A stretch of 64,000 bases of DNA, taken from Mycobacterium sp. IS-3022. Its GTDB lineage: Bacteria > Actinomycetota > Actinomycetes > Mycobacteriales > Mycobacteriaceae. The notes below the pieces were generated by a model, which worked only from the letters and a program-made list of their open reading frames with translations, searched no databases and was not told where the DNA came from. This document shows positions 1 to 8,860 of this stretch, one piece after another. Numbering within the stretch: position 1 is the first letter of the stretch; the number at the start of each line of letters is the position of its first letter. The stretch is from positions 124,001 through 188,000 of the forward strand of contig NZ_LQIN01000023.1 in the NCBI RefSeq assembly GCF_001500065.1. The letters are read 5' to 3'. Position numbers and translations under genes: made by a program.

Positions 1-1
1 A

Positions 2-154
2 ACGACCCAGAGCAGGCTGGCCGCCACGTTCGGCCGCCTCGGCAAGCCGGTCGAAGTGGCCAACGTCGTCTCCTTCCTCGTATCCGACCACGCGTCGTTC
101 ATCACCGGCGCCGAACTCGTCGTGGACGGAGGGCAATGCCTGCGACTCGGATGA
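2..154 (+). CDS. SDR family oxidoreductase, C-terminal part
   Basis: This is the 3' end of a gene cut by the left window edge; about 50 residues are visible. They match the last segment of a classical short-chain dehydrogenase: the [20 protein letters not shown] stretch is the conserved tail around the last strand of the Rossmann fold. The catalytic Tyr-Lys lies outside the window, so the substrate cannot be inferred. The stop at 152-154 overlaps an ATG at 151 (ATGA) of the downstream monooxygenase, which implies one operon. SDRs next to Baeyer-Villiger enzymes often oxidise the alcohol to the ketone substrate; that role is inference here. Confidence 0.85.
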   Translation, partial: TTQSRLAATFGRLGKPVEVANVVSFLVSDHASFITGAELVVDGGQCLRLG

Positions 155-1653
155 CGCGTGGGATGACGATCGGCATCGTCGGCGCCGGACCTGGCGGGCT
201 CGCACTGGGAATCTTCCTACGTAAGGCCGGGTTTCGTGATTTCACGATATTCGACAGAGAGGACGGTGTCGGCGGTACCTGGCGGATCAACACGTATCCG
301 GGTCTGGCCTGCGATGTGAAGTCGCATCTGTATTCCTACTCCTTCGACCTCAACGCGGAGTGGTCGCGGCTATGGTCCGGGCAGCGCGAGATTCTCGAGT
401 ACTTCGAGCGTTGCGCGCAGCGCTATCGGCTCGGGCCCAACCTGAAGCTGAACACCGAGATCACCTCGGCGCACTGGAGCGACGACGCCTGGCGGCTGAC
501 CACCGCCACGGGCGAGCAGTACACGTTCGACGTGGTCGTCTCGGCGATCGGCCTGTTCACCCGTCCCGTGATGCCCGACCTGATCGAGGAGGAACCGTTC
601 GCCGGCACTGTGATGCACACGGCGCGCTGGGACCACGCCGTCGACCTCACGGGTAAGCGGGTGGCGGTACTGGGCACGGGTTCGACAGCGGCCCAACTTA
701 TGCCGGAGGTCGCCAAGGTGGCCGAGAAGGTGTATTCGGTGCAACGTTCACCGACGTGGATCCTGCCCAAACCCGACCGCCCGTATACCGAGCGGGAGAA
801 GTGGGTGTTCCGCCACATCCCGTTGGCGAAGAAGATCTACCGGACGCGGCTGTGGCTGCGCAGCGAGTCGAACATCTCGGTCATCGAGCACGGCAGCGAC
901 AAGACCCAGGAGTTCAAGGGCATCGCGCTCAAGCTGCTGGAGGCCACGGTGGCCGATGACGACCTGCGGCGCAAGCTCACCCCGGACCATCCGTTCGGAT
1001 GCAAGAGGCTGGTCTTCGCCAACGACTACCTGCAGACGCTCACCCGAGCGCACGTCGAGGTGATCGCCAGCCCCGCACGGGCTTTGCGCGCCAACACGCT
1101 GGTGACCCAGGACGGCACCGAACTCGACGTCGACGCGGTGCTCTGCGCGACGGGGTATGCCGCCGCCGACTACCTCGGCCAGATCGAGGTCGTCGGCGAG
1201 AACGGGACGACACTGCGCGAGACCTGGAGCGACGGGGCGTACGCGTACCTCGGGATGGCGGTGCCCGGCTTCCCGAACTTCTTCATGCTGTACGGCCCCA
1301 ACACGAACGTCGGCTCCAACAGCGTCATCTTCATGCTGGAGGCGCAGGCCCACTACATCGTGCGTGCACTGAAGTACCTACGGCGCAAGGGCAAGTCGTA
1401 TGTGGCGGTGCGGCCGCACTCAATGGCGGCTTACCTCGCCGACATCGACCGCGCGATGGCGGGCACGGTCTGGCTGACCAGGTGTAGCAACTACTTTCGC
1501 GCGGCCAACGGTCGCGTCGTCACCCAGTGGCCGCGCAGCGCACGCGCGTTCTGGACCGTGACGCGGCGCTTCAAGGCCTCCGATTACACCTTCGACCCGC
1601 CCGGGCGCTCCAGCGTCGGCCAGGCCGAAACCCAGACGGTGGCGAGACGCTGA
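136..1653 (+). CDS. FAD-dependent Baeyer-Villiger-type monooxygenase
   Basis: A class B flavin monooxygenase that would use FAD, NADPH and O2 to insert oxygen into a ketone (giving an ester) or a sulfur/nitrogen atom. The FAD Rossmann motif GAGPGG is at residues 16-21 and the NADPH motif GTGSTA at about 180-185. Between them [12 protein letters not shown] (from residue 155) fits the FxGxxxHxxxW(P/D) fingerprint of type I BVMOs. The length, 505 residues, is normal. Starts at 136, 151 or 163 are possible; ATG 151 overlaps the upstream stop and I favour it, although the longest frame is given. The esterase begins 4 nt after the stop. The natural substrate cannot be told from sequence. Confidence 0.88.
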   Translation: MPATRMTRGMTIGIVGAGPGGLALGIFLRKAGFRDFTIFDREDGVGGTWRINTYPGLACDVKSHLYSYSFDLNAEWSRLWSGQREILEYFERCAQRYRLGPNLKLNTEITSAHWSDDAWRLTTATGEQYTFDVVVSAIGLFTRPVMPDLIEEEPFAGTVMHTARWDHAVDLTGKRVAVLGTGSTAAQLMPEVAKVAEKVYSVQRSPTWILPKPDRPYTEREKWVFRHIPLAKKIYRTRLWLRSESNISVIEHGSDKTQEFKGIALKLLEATVADDDLRRKLTPDHPFGCKRLVFANDYLQTLTRAHVEVIASPARALRANTLVTQDGTELDVDAVLCATGYAAADYLGQIEVVGENGTTLRETWSDGAYAYLGMAVPGFPNFFMLYGPNTNVGSNSVIFMLEAQAHYIVRALKYLRRKGKSYVAVRPHSMAAYLADIDRAMAGTVWLTRCSNYFRAANGRVVTQWPRSARAFWTVTRRFKASDYTFDPPGRSSVGQAETQTVARR

Positions 1654-1657
1654 CGCC

Positions 1658-2572
1658 GTGACCATCGCCGAGCGACTCGACCCCGCGCTACGCCACCTCG
1701 CCGATGCGCGCACCGATCTGTCGCCCGGGCTTCTCGGCGTCGTCCGCGACTCGCTGAACCAGCGCCGGGCCGAAACGGTCAAAGCGGTCAACGACATCGG
1801 CGTCGAGATCGAGAATCGGGTCGCTCACTCGGTTCCGGTGCGGATCTACCGCGGCGCGCCCGCGCCTGCACCCGCAGTGATCTATTGCCATGCAGGCGCA
1901 TTCGTGATGGGCAACCTCGACACCGACCATCTGCAATGTGTCGAGTTCGCCAGGCGCGGCGGCTGCACGGTGATCTCGGTCGACTACCGGCTGGCGCCCG
2001 AACATCCGTATCCCGCTGCCTTGGACGACGCGCTGACCGTGCTGAACTGGGCGGTGGAGTGCGCGGCGGAACTCGGAATCGATGCCGCCAGGCTGGCGGT
2101 CGCGGGAAGCAGCGCAGGCGCCGCACTGGCCACGGGGCTCGCACAGCGCTCGGCAGCGGCAGCGGCACCGCCGGTGGTGTTTCAGCTGCTGCATCAACCC
2201 GTGCTCGACGACCGGCCCACCGACTCCAAGAAGGAGTTCGACACGACGCCGGGCTTCGACGGACCGGCGGCCGAGTTGATGTGGCGTCATTATCTGGGGG
2301 ACACGGCCGCGTGCGCCGCTTCGGTGCCGGGCCGGGTCGCCGAGTTGTCCGGCGTGGCAGACGCGTTCGTCAGCTGTTCGGACCTCGACCCGCTGCGCGA
2401 TGAAGCGGTGGACTATGCGCTGCGGCTGATGCGCGCCGGGGTCGCGACCGAACTGCACGTGTTCGGTGGCACCTGTCACGGGTTCGACTCGCTGCTGCCG
2501 GAGTGGGAGACCAGCGTCCGGCTGTTCGAGCTCCAGGGGGCGGCGTTGCGACGCGCGCTGCACCGGGCGTGA
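1658..2572 (+). CDS. Alpha/beta hydrolase, hormone-sensitive-lipase type
   Basis: A carboxylesterase of the HSL/Lip family, 304 residues from a GTG start. The nucleophile elbow GSSAG is at residues 150-154 (Ser152), the acid lies in DLDPLRDE (Asp244) and the histidine in CHGF (His274), so the triad is complete. The oxyanion motif reads CHAGAF instead of the usual HGGG(F/W), a modest deviation. The gene starts 4 nt after the monooxygenase stop and is surely co-transcribed. A BVMO-esterase pair typically converts a ketone to an ester and then to acid plus alcohol; that coupling is inferred from context. A general Lip-type lipase is the alternative. Confidence 0.88.
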   Translation: MTIAERLDPALRHLADARTDLSPGLLGVVRDSLNQRRAETVKAVNDIGVEIENRVAHSVPVRIYRGAPAPAPAVIYCHAGAFVMGNLDTDHLQCVEFARRGGCTVISVDYRLAPEHPYPAALDDALTVLNWAVECAAELGIDAARLAVAGSSAGAALATGLAQRSAAAAAPPVVFQLLHQPVLDDRPTDSKKEFDTTPGFDGPAAELMWRHYLGDTAACAASVPGRVAELSGVADAFVSCSDLDPLRDEAVDYALRLMRAGVATELHVFGGTCHGFDSLLPEWETSVRLFELQGAALRRALHRA

Positions 2573-2574
2573 AC

Positions 2575-3042
2575 TCAGCCGAGTTCGCGGGCTATCGCGG
2601 CGTGATAAGCGTCGATGTGCGCCGGATTGACCGTCCGGAAGAAACCGTCGGGCAGCGGCGCGTGCCGGTACGCCTCGATCGTCATCGTCCGGGTGAACAG
2701 CGTGACGTCGGCGCCCGGTCGGGTGAAGTGGTACTGCACGGTGATGCGGCCCTCCATGCCGCCGTTGCCGTCGCGGTCGTGTCCGAGCCGGCCGACCGAG
2801 TTGAACACCCACATGGACGGCCGCATCGCGATCGCGAGGTGCCAGGTGAAGATGCGGTCACCGTCGGGGCCCGTCTCGTTCCAGGTATCACCGACCTTGA
2901 GCGGCAAGGCGTCCGGGAGCCCGCCGATGTTGACGCTGCTGGGATAGGTTCTGGGCCAGTTCGCCGGGTTGGTGACGAAGTCGTAGACGGTCTCGGGCGC
3001 GTGCGGGAACGCGGTTTCCGAGCTTGTGGTGACGACGCCCAA
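2575..3042 (-). CDS. SRPBCC (START-like) family protein
   Basis: A 155-residue protein starting at a TTG, read away from the acyl-CoA dehydrogenase. The start TSSETAFPHAPETVYDFVTNPANW is typical of the polyketide cyclase/SRPBCC fold: a first beta strand followed by the P-x-x-x-V/Y-x-x-(V/I)-x-x-x-x-x-W pattern. These small proteins form a hydrophobic pocket that binds lipids or aromatic ligands, and mycobacteria have many with no known ligand. There are no catalytic motifs I can assign. It converges with the esterase, with only 2 nt between the stops. The TTG start is chosen because it leaves the family's N terminus intact. Confidence 0.75.
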   Translation of the reverse strand: MGVVTTSSETAFPHAPETVYDFVTNPANWPRTYPSSVNIGGLPDALPLKVGDTWNETGPDGDRIFTWHLAIAMRPSMWVFNSVGRLGHDRDGNGGMEGRITVQYHFTRPGADVTLFTRTMTIEAYRHAPLPDGFFRTVNPAHIDAYHAAIARELG

Positions 3043-3073
3043 GGTGCTGCCTTCCGTTCGGATCTCGGCCAGA

Positions 3074-3101
3074 CTTTACAACTAACCGCAATAGTGTCAC
3101 G
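3074..3101 (+). promoter_or_regulatory. Shared regulatory motif, copy 1
   Basis: CTTTACA, nine unconserved bases, then AATAGTGTCACG. The same two blocks with the same 9-nt gap recur at 8861-8888. This copy lies in the 67-bp divergent region between the SRPBCC gene and the acyl-CoA dehydrogenase and ends 8 nt before the dehydrogenase start, so a bound protein would block transcription. Which regulator reads it is unknown. Confidence 0.45.
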
Positions 3102-3109
3102 GTGTCCAG

Positions 3110-4273
3110 GTGGACTTCTCCCGCGTACAGCTGAGCGTGGACGACCGGGCGTTCCGCGACGAGCTCCGTAGTTTCCTGCGTTCCGTCGTGACCGACGAGG
3201 TCATCCGACGGGATCGCGAGACGGGTGAGAACTTCGACGAGGAAGTGCATCTCGCTCTCGGGGCGGCGGGCTATCTCGCCGCCGATTTCAAGGACGAGTC
3301 CGGGGGCGGTTTCAGCGTGGTGCGCCGCCGCATCTGGGAACTGGAGATCGGCCGCGCCCACACGCCGTGGTTCCACTGGGGCACGACGGCCATGGTCGCG
3401 CGCTGCGTACAGCAGTTCGGCTCGCCGCAGCTGCAACAGGAGGTGCTGCCGAAAGTGCTGTCGGGGCACTATCGGCTGTGCCTCGGGTACACCGAACCGG
3501 AGGGCGGTTCGGACGTCGCGACCTGTAAGACCCGCGCCGTGCGTGAGGCCTCCGGAGACGCATGGATCATCAATGGCGCCAAGATGTTCACGTCGAACGC
3601 GCAGAACGCGCAGTACGTCTTCCTGATCACCAATACCGACCCCGATGCGCCCAAGCACCAGAGCCTGACCATGTTCCTGGTGCCGCTCGCCTCGCCGGGC
3701 GTCGAGATCCAGCCGATTCGCACCGTGGACGGCGATCGCACCAACATCACCTACTACAGCGACGTCCGGGTCGACGACAGGTACCGGATCGGTGACGTCA
3801 ACGGCGGCTGGTCGGTGTTGCGCGAGGCGCTCAACGCCGAGCATGGCACCGTCGAGCGTGACGACGAGGGACTGCAGAAGCTGGCGGCGATGAGCGAGCA
3901 TCTGCTGTTGCTGGCAGAGGCGGTGGACCGCGTCGCGGCGGTGGCGGGCGACGAGGACTCCGCCAGGTATCGCCTCGGCCGCGCGGTCGCCCGGACGGAG
4001 GCGGCGGCGAGCACGCCGGAGATGTACGGCCGGGTGGCGATCGCGCAGACGATGCGCGACGTGGCCCCGGAGCTGATGGACCTGCTCGGCGCGGCCGCGG
4101 TCCTGCCTGTAGGTGTCGACGGCGCCGCCGACGACGGGGGAGCGGAGTACATGTTCCGGTTGGCCGGGCCGACCGGGATCTACGGCGGCACGCTCGAGGT
4201 GTTCCGCAACATGATCGCTCAGCAGGCGTTGGGGCTCGGCCGGCCGGCGTATGCGCCGCCGGTGAAACGCTAG
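3110..4273 (+). CDS. Acyl-CoA dehydrogenase family protein (FadE type)
   Basis: A 387-residue flavoprotein of normal length for the family, from a GTG start. It would oxidise an acyl-CoA to the enoyl-CoA with FAD. The ACAD signature GYTEPEGGSDV is at about residue 124 and the C-terminal FAD segment reads GPTGIYGGTLEVFRN. The catalytic Glu of MCAD-type enzymes sits at the first G of YGGT (YEGT in MCAD), so here it is missing. Such variants are common among actinobacterial steroid and branched-acyl dehydrogenases, which place the base on another helix or act with a partner subunit. The substrate is unknown. It is transcribed divergently from the SRPBCC gene. Confidence 0.88.
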   Translation: MDFSRVQLSVDDRAFRDELRSFLRSVVTDEVIRRDRETGENFDEEVHLALGAAGYLAADFKDESGGGFSVVRRRIWELEIGRAHTPWFHWGTTAMVARCVQQFGSPQLQQEVLPKVLSGHYRLCLGYTEPEGGSDVATCKTRAVREASGDAWIINGAKMFTSNAQNAQYVFLITNTDPDAPKHQSLTMFLVPLASPGVEIQPIRTVDGDRTNITYYSDVRVDDRYRIGDVNGGWSVLREALNAEHGTVERDDEGLQKLAAMSEHLLLLAEAVDRVAAVAGDEDSARYRLGRAVARTEAAASTPEMYGRVAIAQTMRDVAPELMDLLGAAAVLPVGVDGAADDGGAEYMFRLAGPTGIYGGTLEVFRNMIAQQALGLGRPAYAPPVKR

Positions 4274-4618
4274 CGCCGCGCTTTGAGCCGCGCGGTGGCT
4301 CAATTTTGCGCTGAAGATTGTGATTTCGTGGCATGAACAGCCGCCAGTGCAATAGCGAGCGCTGAGACCCGTCGGTGAACGCGAGTGTCGTGAGTCATTA
4401 GTTCGGGCGCAGAATTTGGGGTGCTCGTGCGCACGCACGGGGCCGGGGGTGCTGGTCTGCGAAATGGTCCTAGCGCCGAGATTGCATTCAGGGTTGTGCT
4501 GATCTGAGAAAACGACCACAGCCGTGTGTGCAATCTCGAGCATAGGAAGCCGAAAACGGACCACACCGAACTCGCGAACCTCGAATTCTCACCGACGACG
4601 AAGTAACGACCCAGGACA
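4274..4618. other. 345-bp intergenic region, no gene recognised
   Basis: Between an acyl-CoA dehydrogenase and a convergently placed LLM oxidoreductase. It is richer in A and T than its surroundings. The open frames in it have no recognisable protein features and do not look like genes. It contains the inverted repeat at 4477-4538. I see no tRNA-like or riboswitch-like fold by eye. It may be a decayed remnant of a gene or mobile element. Confidence 0.5.
4477..4538. repeat. Imperfect inverted repeat in intergenic DNA
   Basis: A perfect 10-bp arm CGAGATTGCA (4477-4486) is matched by TGCAATCTCG (4529-4538), separated by 42 bp. The similarity extends inward imperfectly, with GGGTTGTG on one side and GGCTGTGG on the complement of the other, so the arms are about 20-25 bp. 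It could be a terminator for one of the convergent genes or a remnant of a small mobile element. Confidence 0.5.
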
Positions 4619-5566
4619 CTAGAGCCGGGCGATCACCCCGGAAGCCAACAGGTTCAGCGTCTGATCGGAGCCGCGGTCGTGGGTGAACAGCACGATCTGG
4701 CCGAAACCCTGCGACTGCAGTTCGTGGATGCGGTCGACGACCATCGGCGGTGTGCCGACCAGCCCCGCTTCGGTCAGCCCGAACGCCGATGAGCCGAAAC
4801 GCTTCTCGGCGAGCCGGCGCACCTCCGGCAGCGACGCGTCGTCGGGTGCCAGCGCCATCACCGCCTCGACCGACAGCACGATGGTCGACGGATCGCGGCC
4901 GATGTCCTCGCAGATGGCCCGTAGCGCCGCCACTTTGGACTGCAGTGCACCGAGCGCATAGGTGGGCACGTTCCACACGTCGGCGTAGCGGGCGACCAGC
5001 GGCAGCGTGTACTTCTCGCCGACACCGCCGACCACGATCGGCGGCCTCGGCTGCTGGACCGCGCCCGGTATCACGGGAAAATCCGTGACCGTGAAGTGCT
5101 TGCCGGTGAAGTCGATTCGCCCGTCGGCGAAGGCCTGGGTCAGGATCTCCAGTGTCTCGCCGAGCCGTTCAGAACGCTCGCGGAAGGATCCCCAGGGCAA
5201 TCCGACCCGGTCGTGCTCGTCCTCGATCGACCCGCTGCCGAGTCCGAGCTGCAGCCGGCCCGCAGAGATCTGGTCGAGCGTGGTGACCATCTTGGCCAGC
5301 ACCGCCGGATGACGAAACTGGTTGCACAGCACCATATGTCCGATCCGGATGCGCTCGGTATTGCTGAGCAGCGCCGTCGCCAGCGTCCATGCCTCCAGCG
5401 ACGGGTAGTCGGGTGCGCCCGGTCCGTACAGATGGTCGTAAAGCCACAGCGAGTCGATGCCGAGTTCCTCGCACCGCCGAGTGCGGTGCAACATCTGCTC
5501 GTAGGTGAAGCCCATCTGCGGCAGGTAGACGCCGATCTCGGGCTTCGTCAGTCCGGCGTGAGTCAC
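4619..5566 (-). CDS. LLM class (F420-dependent type) oxidoreductase
   Basis: A 315-residue luciferase-like monooxygenase-fold protein (TIM barrel). The N terminus EIGVYLPQMGFTYEQ, the early barrel motif DSLWLYDHL and the turn GRLQLGLGSGS are characteristic. In mycobacteria most members use coenzyme F420 rather than FMN; I infer that from the family, as no residue alone settles it. It is divergent from a second, distinct LLM gene 102 bp away, with an inverted repeat between them that may control both. The substrate is unknown. Confidence 0.85.
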   Translation of the reverse strand: MTHAGLTKPEIGVYLPQMGFTYEQMLHRTRRCEELGIDSLWLYDHLYGPGAPDYPSLEAWTLATALLSNTERIRIGHMVLCNQFRHPAVLAKMVTTLDQISAGRLQLGLGSGSIEDEHDRVGLPWGSFRERSERLGETLEILTQAFADGRIDFTGKHFTVTDFPVIPGAVQQPRPPIVVGGVGEKYTLPLVARYADVWNVPTYALGALQSKVAALRAICEDIGRDPSTIVLSVEAVMALAPDDASLPEVRRLAEKRFGSSAFGLTEAGLVGTPPMVVDRIHELQSQGFGQIVLFTHDRGSDQTLNLLASGVIARL

Positions 5567-5620
5567 GTCCGCAGTCCAATCGTCGGCAACGCTGTACTTT
5601 CCGCGATTCGCATGGTAACG

Positions 5621-5646
5621 ACATTCTCAGAAATCGAGAAGAATGT
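5621..5646. promoter_or_regulatory. Inverted repeat between divergent LLM genes
   Basis: ACATTCT (5621-5627) and AGAATGT (5640-5646) are perfect 7-bp complements 12 bp apart. They sit between the start codons at 5566 (minus) and 5669 (plus). The position and symmetry suit an operator for a dimeric repressor such as a TetR protein. No such regulator gene is nearby. Confidence 0.45.
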
Positions 5647-5668
5647 TCTAGGACGGGACGATACTCAT

Positions 5669-6586
5669 ATGCGGTTCACCTTCACGCACCCGATGCACAC
5701 TCACCCGTACAACCCGGAATTGGTCACCGGTAAGGGGATTGCGACGGTCGCGGCGGCCGCAGAGGCCGCGGGTTTTGACGGATTCGGCTTCACCGACCAT
5801 CCCGCGCCGACGCAGCGCTGGCTCGAGGCCGGCGGACACGACGCCGTGGACCCGTTCGTGGCGATGGGTTATGCCGCCGCGACCACGACCACCCTGCGGC
5901 TCATCCCGAACATCGTCGTGCTGCCCTACCGCAATCCGTTCGTCGTCGCCAAGGCCGGGGCCACGTTGGATCTGCTGTCGGAGGGCCGGTTCACGCTCGG
6001 CGTCGGCGTGGGCTATCTCAAACGTGAATTCGCCGCGCTGGGAGTCGATTTCGAGGAACGGGCCGCGCTGTTCGAAGAAGCGCTGGAGGTGATCCGCGGA
6101 ATCTGGACCACCGACGACTACTCGTATCAGGGGCGGCATTTCACCGCCAGCGGGATCACGGCGCATCCCCGGCCGGTCAGCCATCCGCATCCGCCGATCT
6201 GGATCGGCGGCAACACCACCGCCGCCCGCAAGCGCGTTGTTGCCTACGGCGACGGATGGTGTCCGTTCCCGGCGCCTGCGCTGCTGGCACAGACGGCTCG
6301 GACCGCGACGATGGACACCGAGACCCTCGCTTCCGGAATCGATGATCTCCGTCGCCGGTTCGACGAGGCCGGCCGCGACTGGTCGCGCATCGACATCACG
6401 TTCACCAACCCGGAGGGCGGCAGTCCGGGTAGCGACGATTTCAAAGCCGACGCATACCTCGCCGGCCTGGAGAAGCTGGCCGCGACAGGCGTGACGTGGG
6501 TTCAGGTCGGCCTGCCCGGCGACAGCCTCTCCCATGTGCTGGAGACCATCGAGCGGTTCGGCAAGTCGGTGATCGCGGCGGCCTGA
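5669..6586 (+). CDS. LLM class oxidoreductase, TIGR03619-like
   Basis: A 305-residue luciferase-like oxidoreductase. The start at ATG 5669 is preferred over an upstream in-frame extension because it begins directly with the first barrel strand MRFTFTHPMH. Other barrel motifs are GFGFTDHP, RFTLGVGVGYLKREFAALG and PPIWIGGNT, the last typical of F420-dependent members of the TIGR03619 group. Cofactor use is inferred from the family. It is divergent from the previous LLM gene and convergent with the DUF427 gene. The substrate is unknown. Confidence 0.87.
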   Translation: MRFTFTHPMHTHPYNPELVTGKGIATVAAAAEAAGFDGFGFTDHPAPTQRWLEAGGHDAVDPFVAMGYAAATTTTLRLIPNIVVLPYRNPFVVAKAGATLDLLSEGRFTLGVGVGYLKREFAALGVDFEERAALFEEALEVIRGIWTTDDYSYQGRHFTASGITAHPRPVSHPHPPIWIGGNTTAARKRVVAYGDGWCPFPAPALLAQTARTATMDTETLASGIDDLRRRFDEAGRDWSRIDITFTNPEGGSPGSDDFKADAYLAGLEKLAATGVTWVQVGLPGDSLSHVLETIERFGKSVIAAA

Positions 6587-6593
6587 CCGTCGC

Positions 6594-6625
6594 AGTCGCC
6601 GAACGTGATCGTCGGCTGGGCGACT
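6594..6625. terminator. Possible hairpin between convergent genes
   Basis: AGTCGCC (6594-6600) pairs with GGCGACT (6619-6625) across an 18-nt loop. It lies between the LLM gene and the convergent DUF427 gene and overlaps the stop of the latter. There is no T tract, as is usual in mycobacteria, so terminator function is only suggested. Confidence 0.35.
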
Positions 6626-7302
6626 CAGGTGCCGGGGAGTTCCGCCAGTACCTCCGCGCGGCCGGCGTCGAAGCTGAGGAAACCCTTCAGGGGCAGTGTT
6701 TCCGGCGGGGGATCCGGATAACTCCACGCGACGTCGTCGACCACCGCGTCGCCGACGGCCGCCGACCAGTACGTCGCGTATCCCTTGTAGTTGCAGTAGC
6801 TGGTCGACTGCGATGGCCGCAGCAGGTCGGTCCGCACGTGCGATGGATCGACGTAGAGGCGCGGTTCCAGCGACGTCTCGAAGACGATCACCGTCTCGGT
6901 CGTGTCGACCAGCGGCTCGCCCGCCACCGTCACGCGTAACCGACGACTTGTCGGTCGACAGTCCACCCGGTGATACGGGTTGGGCGGGTAGTGCACCAGC
7001 GTGCGGCCCTCTTCCAGCCAGGCGTCGACCGCGTCCCACGGGACCCGGACGAATCCGGGTGCCTCCGGAACGGCTTCCCCCGGGAGGTCGCCGACCTCGC
7101 CGACCGGAAACGCATAGCTGAGCGGGTGGTCGCGCCGGTGCACCATCAGCGCCCGCTCGGTATCGATGACGAGGCGGCCGTCGCGAAAAGCCTGCACGCG
7201 TCGCGGATGGGGCTCGATGAACACCACTTCGGCGGGCAGCGGCGGCGTGAACCAGCCCACCGGATCTTTGCTCAGCGGGCCGCGGGCGGCGACGAGACTC
7301 AT
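6625..7302 (-). CDS. DUF427 domain-containing protein
   Basis: A 225-residue protein with two DUF427 units. The second contains the family hallmark TSYCNYKGYATYWS (about residues 170-183). DUF427 proteins have a beta-barrel-like fold and an unproven function. The start ATG 7302 is chosen because the first DUF427 unit follows soon after it; an in-frame extension to 7392 would overlap the upstream region of the WS/DGAT gene without adding recognisable sequence. It is divergent from that gene, with 104 bp between. Confidence 0.78.
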   Translation of the reverse strand: MSLVAARGPLSKDPVGWFTPPLPAEVVFIEPHPRRVQAFRDGRLVIDTERALMVHRRDHPLSYAFPVGEVGDLPGEAVPEAPGFVRVPWDAVDAWLEEGRTLVHYPPNPYHRVDCRPTSRRLRVTVAGEPLVDTTETVIVFETSLEPRLYVDPSHVRTDLLRPSQSTSYCNYKGYATYWSAAVGDAVVDDVAWSYPDPPPETLPLKGFLSFDAGRAEVLAELPGT

Positions 7303-7406
7303 GGCGCACAGCTTGACAAATCTCGGCGGCAGCGTCACTTCTTCACCGAACTTGCGTGGAAATGCGGGCAATTGGGAAACCGGTAGCAGCAAGCGCGAGG
7401 GGTGAG

Positions 7407-8834
7407 ATGAAGCGACTCAACGGCGTGGACGCGTTGATGCTCTACAGCGAGACGCCCGAAATCCACATGCACACGCTCAAGATCGGCATCCTCGACGTGT
7501 CGGGCGTCGACGGCTACAGCTTCGACATGTTCCGAGAGGTGGCGTATCCGCGGTTGATGGCGCTGTCGGCCCTGCGCTATCAACTCGTCGACATCCCGCT
7601 GAAGCTGCACCATCCGATGTGGTGGGAGAACCCCGACATCGACCTCGACTACCACCTCCGGAGGGCGCGTGTGCCGTCGCCGGGTGGGCGCCGCGAACTG
7701 GACAACCTGATCGGCGAGATCGCCGGCACGCCGTTGGACCGCAGCCGACCGCTGTGGGAGATGTACGTCGCCGAGGGGCTGGCCGACGATCGCGTCGCGA
7801 TCATCCACAAGGTGCATCACGTGCTCGCCGACGGCGTCGCATCGGCGAACCAGATCGCCAAGGCCTTCGAACCCGGTGAGCCGTCGCCGGTCAGGGCCGT
7901 TCCCGACCCCGCCGCGCGCACCACCGCGCAACTGCTCAAAGCCGCCGGCCGCGACCACGCGCACCTCATCCGCCGGCTGCCCAGGCTGATCAACGAGACC
8001 GCCGCCGGGGTGTCGCGGGTGCGCAGGCGGGCCAGAGAGCGGGGTCGGCATCCCGATCTGGCCCGCAACTTCGCCCCGCCGCGGACCTTCCTCAACCACG
8101 TGGTGTCGCCGGGCCGGCGGTTCGCGACCGCACCGTTGAACCTGGCGGAGGTCAAGCAGACCGGCAGACAACTGGGCGTGACGCTCAACGACGTCGTGTT
8201 GGCCACCGCCGCGGGCGCGTTGCGCAAACTGCTGCTGCGCTACGACGGGTGCGCCGACGCCCCGCTGATCGCGGGCGTCCCCGTGAGTACCGACCCGTCG
8301 CCAGATCGGTTGACCGGCAACGAGTTCACGTACATGATGCCGTCACTGCCGGTACACATGCCCGATCCGCTGGAACGGGTCCGGCTCACGTCGGTCGCGA
8401 CGAGAATCGCCAAGGAGAGCCACCAGCTGCTGGGGCCGACGGTGCTGCCGGCGTGGATGTCCTACCTGCCGCCGGCGTTGGCCCCCCGATTCTTCCGGAT
8501 GCAGGCCCGCCGGATGGAATCCGGCGCGGTGATGAATCTGACCATCTCCAACGTGGCGGGCCCCCGCGAACGCGGACACGTCGCCGGCGGCGTCGTCAGC
8601 GAGATCTATTCGGTCGGACCCGTCGTCACCGGTAGTGGAATGAACATCACCGTGTGGAGCTACGTCGACCAGCTCGCCATCTCCGTGCTGACCGACGACC
8701 GCACGCTCGACGACCCGCACGAGGCGACCGACGCGTTGTTCGAGGCGTTCGCCGAGATACGCCGCGCCGCCGGCCTCCCGGGCGAGCCGGCCGCCGTGGA
8801 TTCGGCGCTTCCGCTGGCCGGCGCGGCGCGCTGA
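7407..8834 (+). CDS. Wax ester synthase/diacylglycerol acyltransferase (WS/DGAT)
   Basis: A 475-residue acyltransferase of the actinobacterial WS/DGAT family, which joins an acyl-CoA to diacylglycerol or a fatty alcohol to make storage lipid. The active-site motif HHVLADG (HHxxxDG) is at residues 137-143. The start at ATG 7407 gives MKRLNGVDALMLYSETPE, the standard beginning of the family; the purine run GCGAGGGGTGAG precedes it. The later NEFTYMMPSLPVH and MNLTISNVAGP segments are also typical. Mycobacteria carry many paralogues, so the exact acceptor is unknown. Confidence 0.92.
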   Translation: MKRLNGVDALMLYSETPEIHMHTLKIGILDVSGVDGYSFDMFREVAYPRLMALSALRYQLVDIPLKLHHPMWWENPDIDLDYHLRRARVPSPGGRRELDNLIGEIAGTPLDRSRPLWEMYVAEGLADDRVAIIHKVHHVLADGVASANQIAKAFEPGEPSPVRAVPDPAARTTAQLLKAAGRDHAHLIRRLPRLINETAAGVSRVRRRARERGRHPDLARNFAPPRTFLNHVVSPGRRFATAPLNLAEVKQTGRQLGVTLNDVVLATAAGALRKLLLRYDGCADAPLIAGVPVSTDPSPDRLTGNEFTYMMPSLPVHMPDPLERVRLTSVATRIAKESHQLLGPTVLPAWMSYLPPALAPRFFRMQARRMESGAVMNLTISNVAGPRERGHVAGGVVSEIYSVGPVVTGSGMNITVWSYVDQLAISVLTDDRTLDDPHEATDALFEAFAEIRRAAGLPGEPAAVDSALPLAGAAR

Positions 8835-8860
8835 GCGGCCTTGGCCCGGCCAAACCGAAC

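Noticed and set aside
4300..4566. 88-codon and longer minus-strand frames in the 4.3-4.6 kb gap
   Set aside because: No ribosome-binding site, composition or motif supports a protein.
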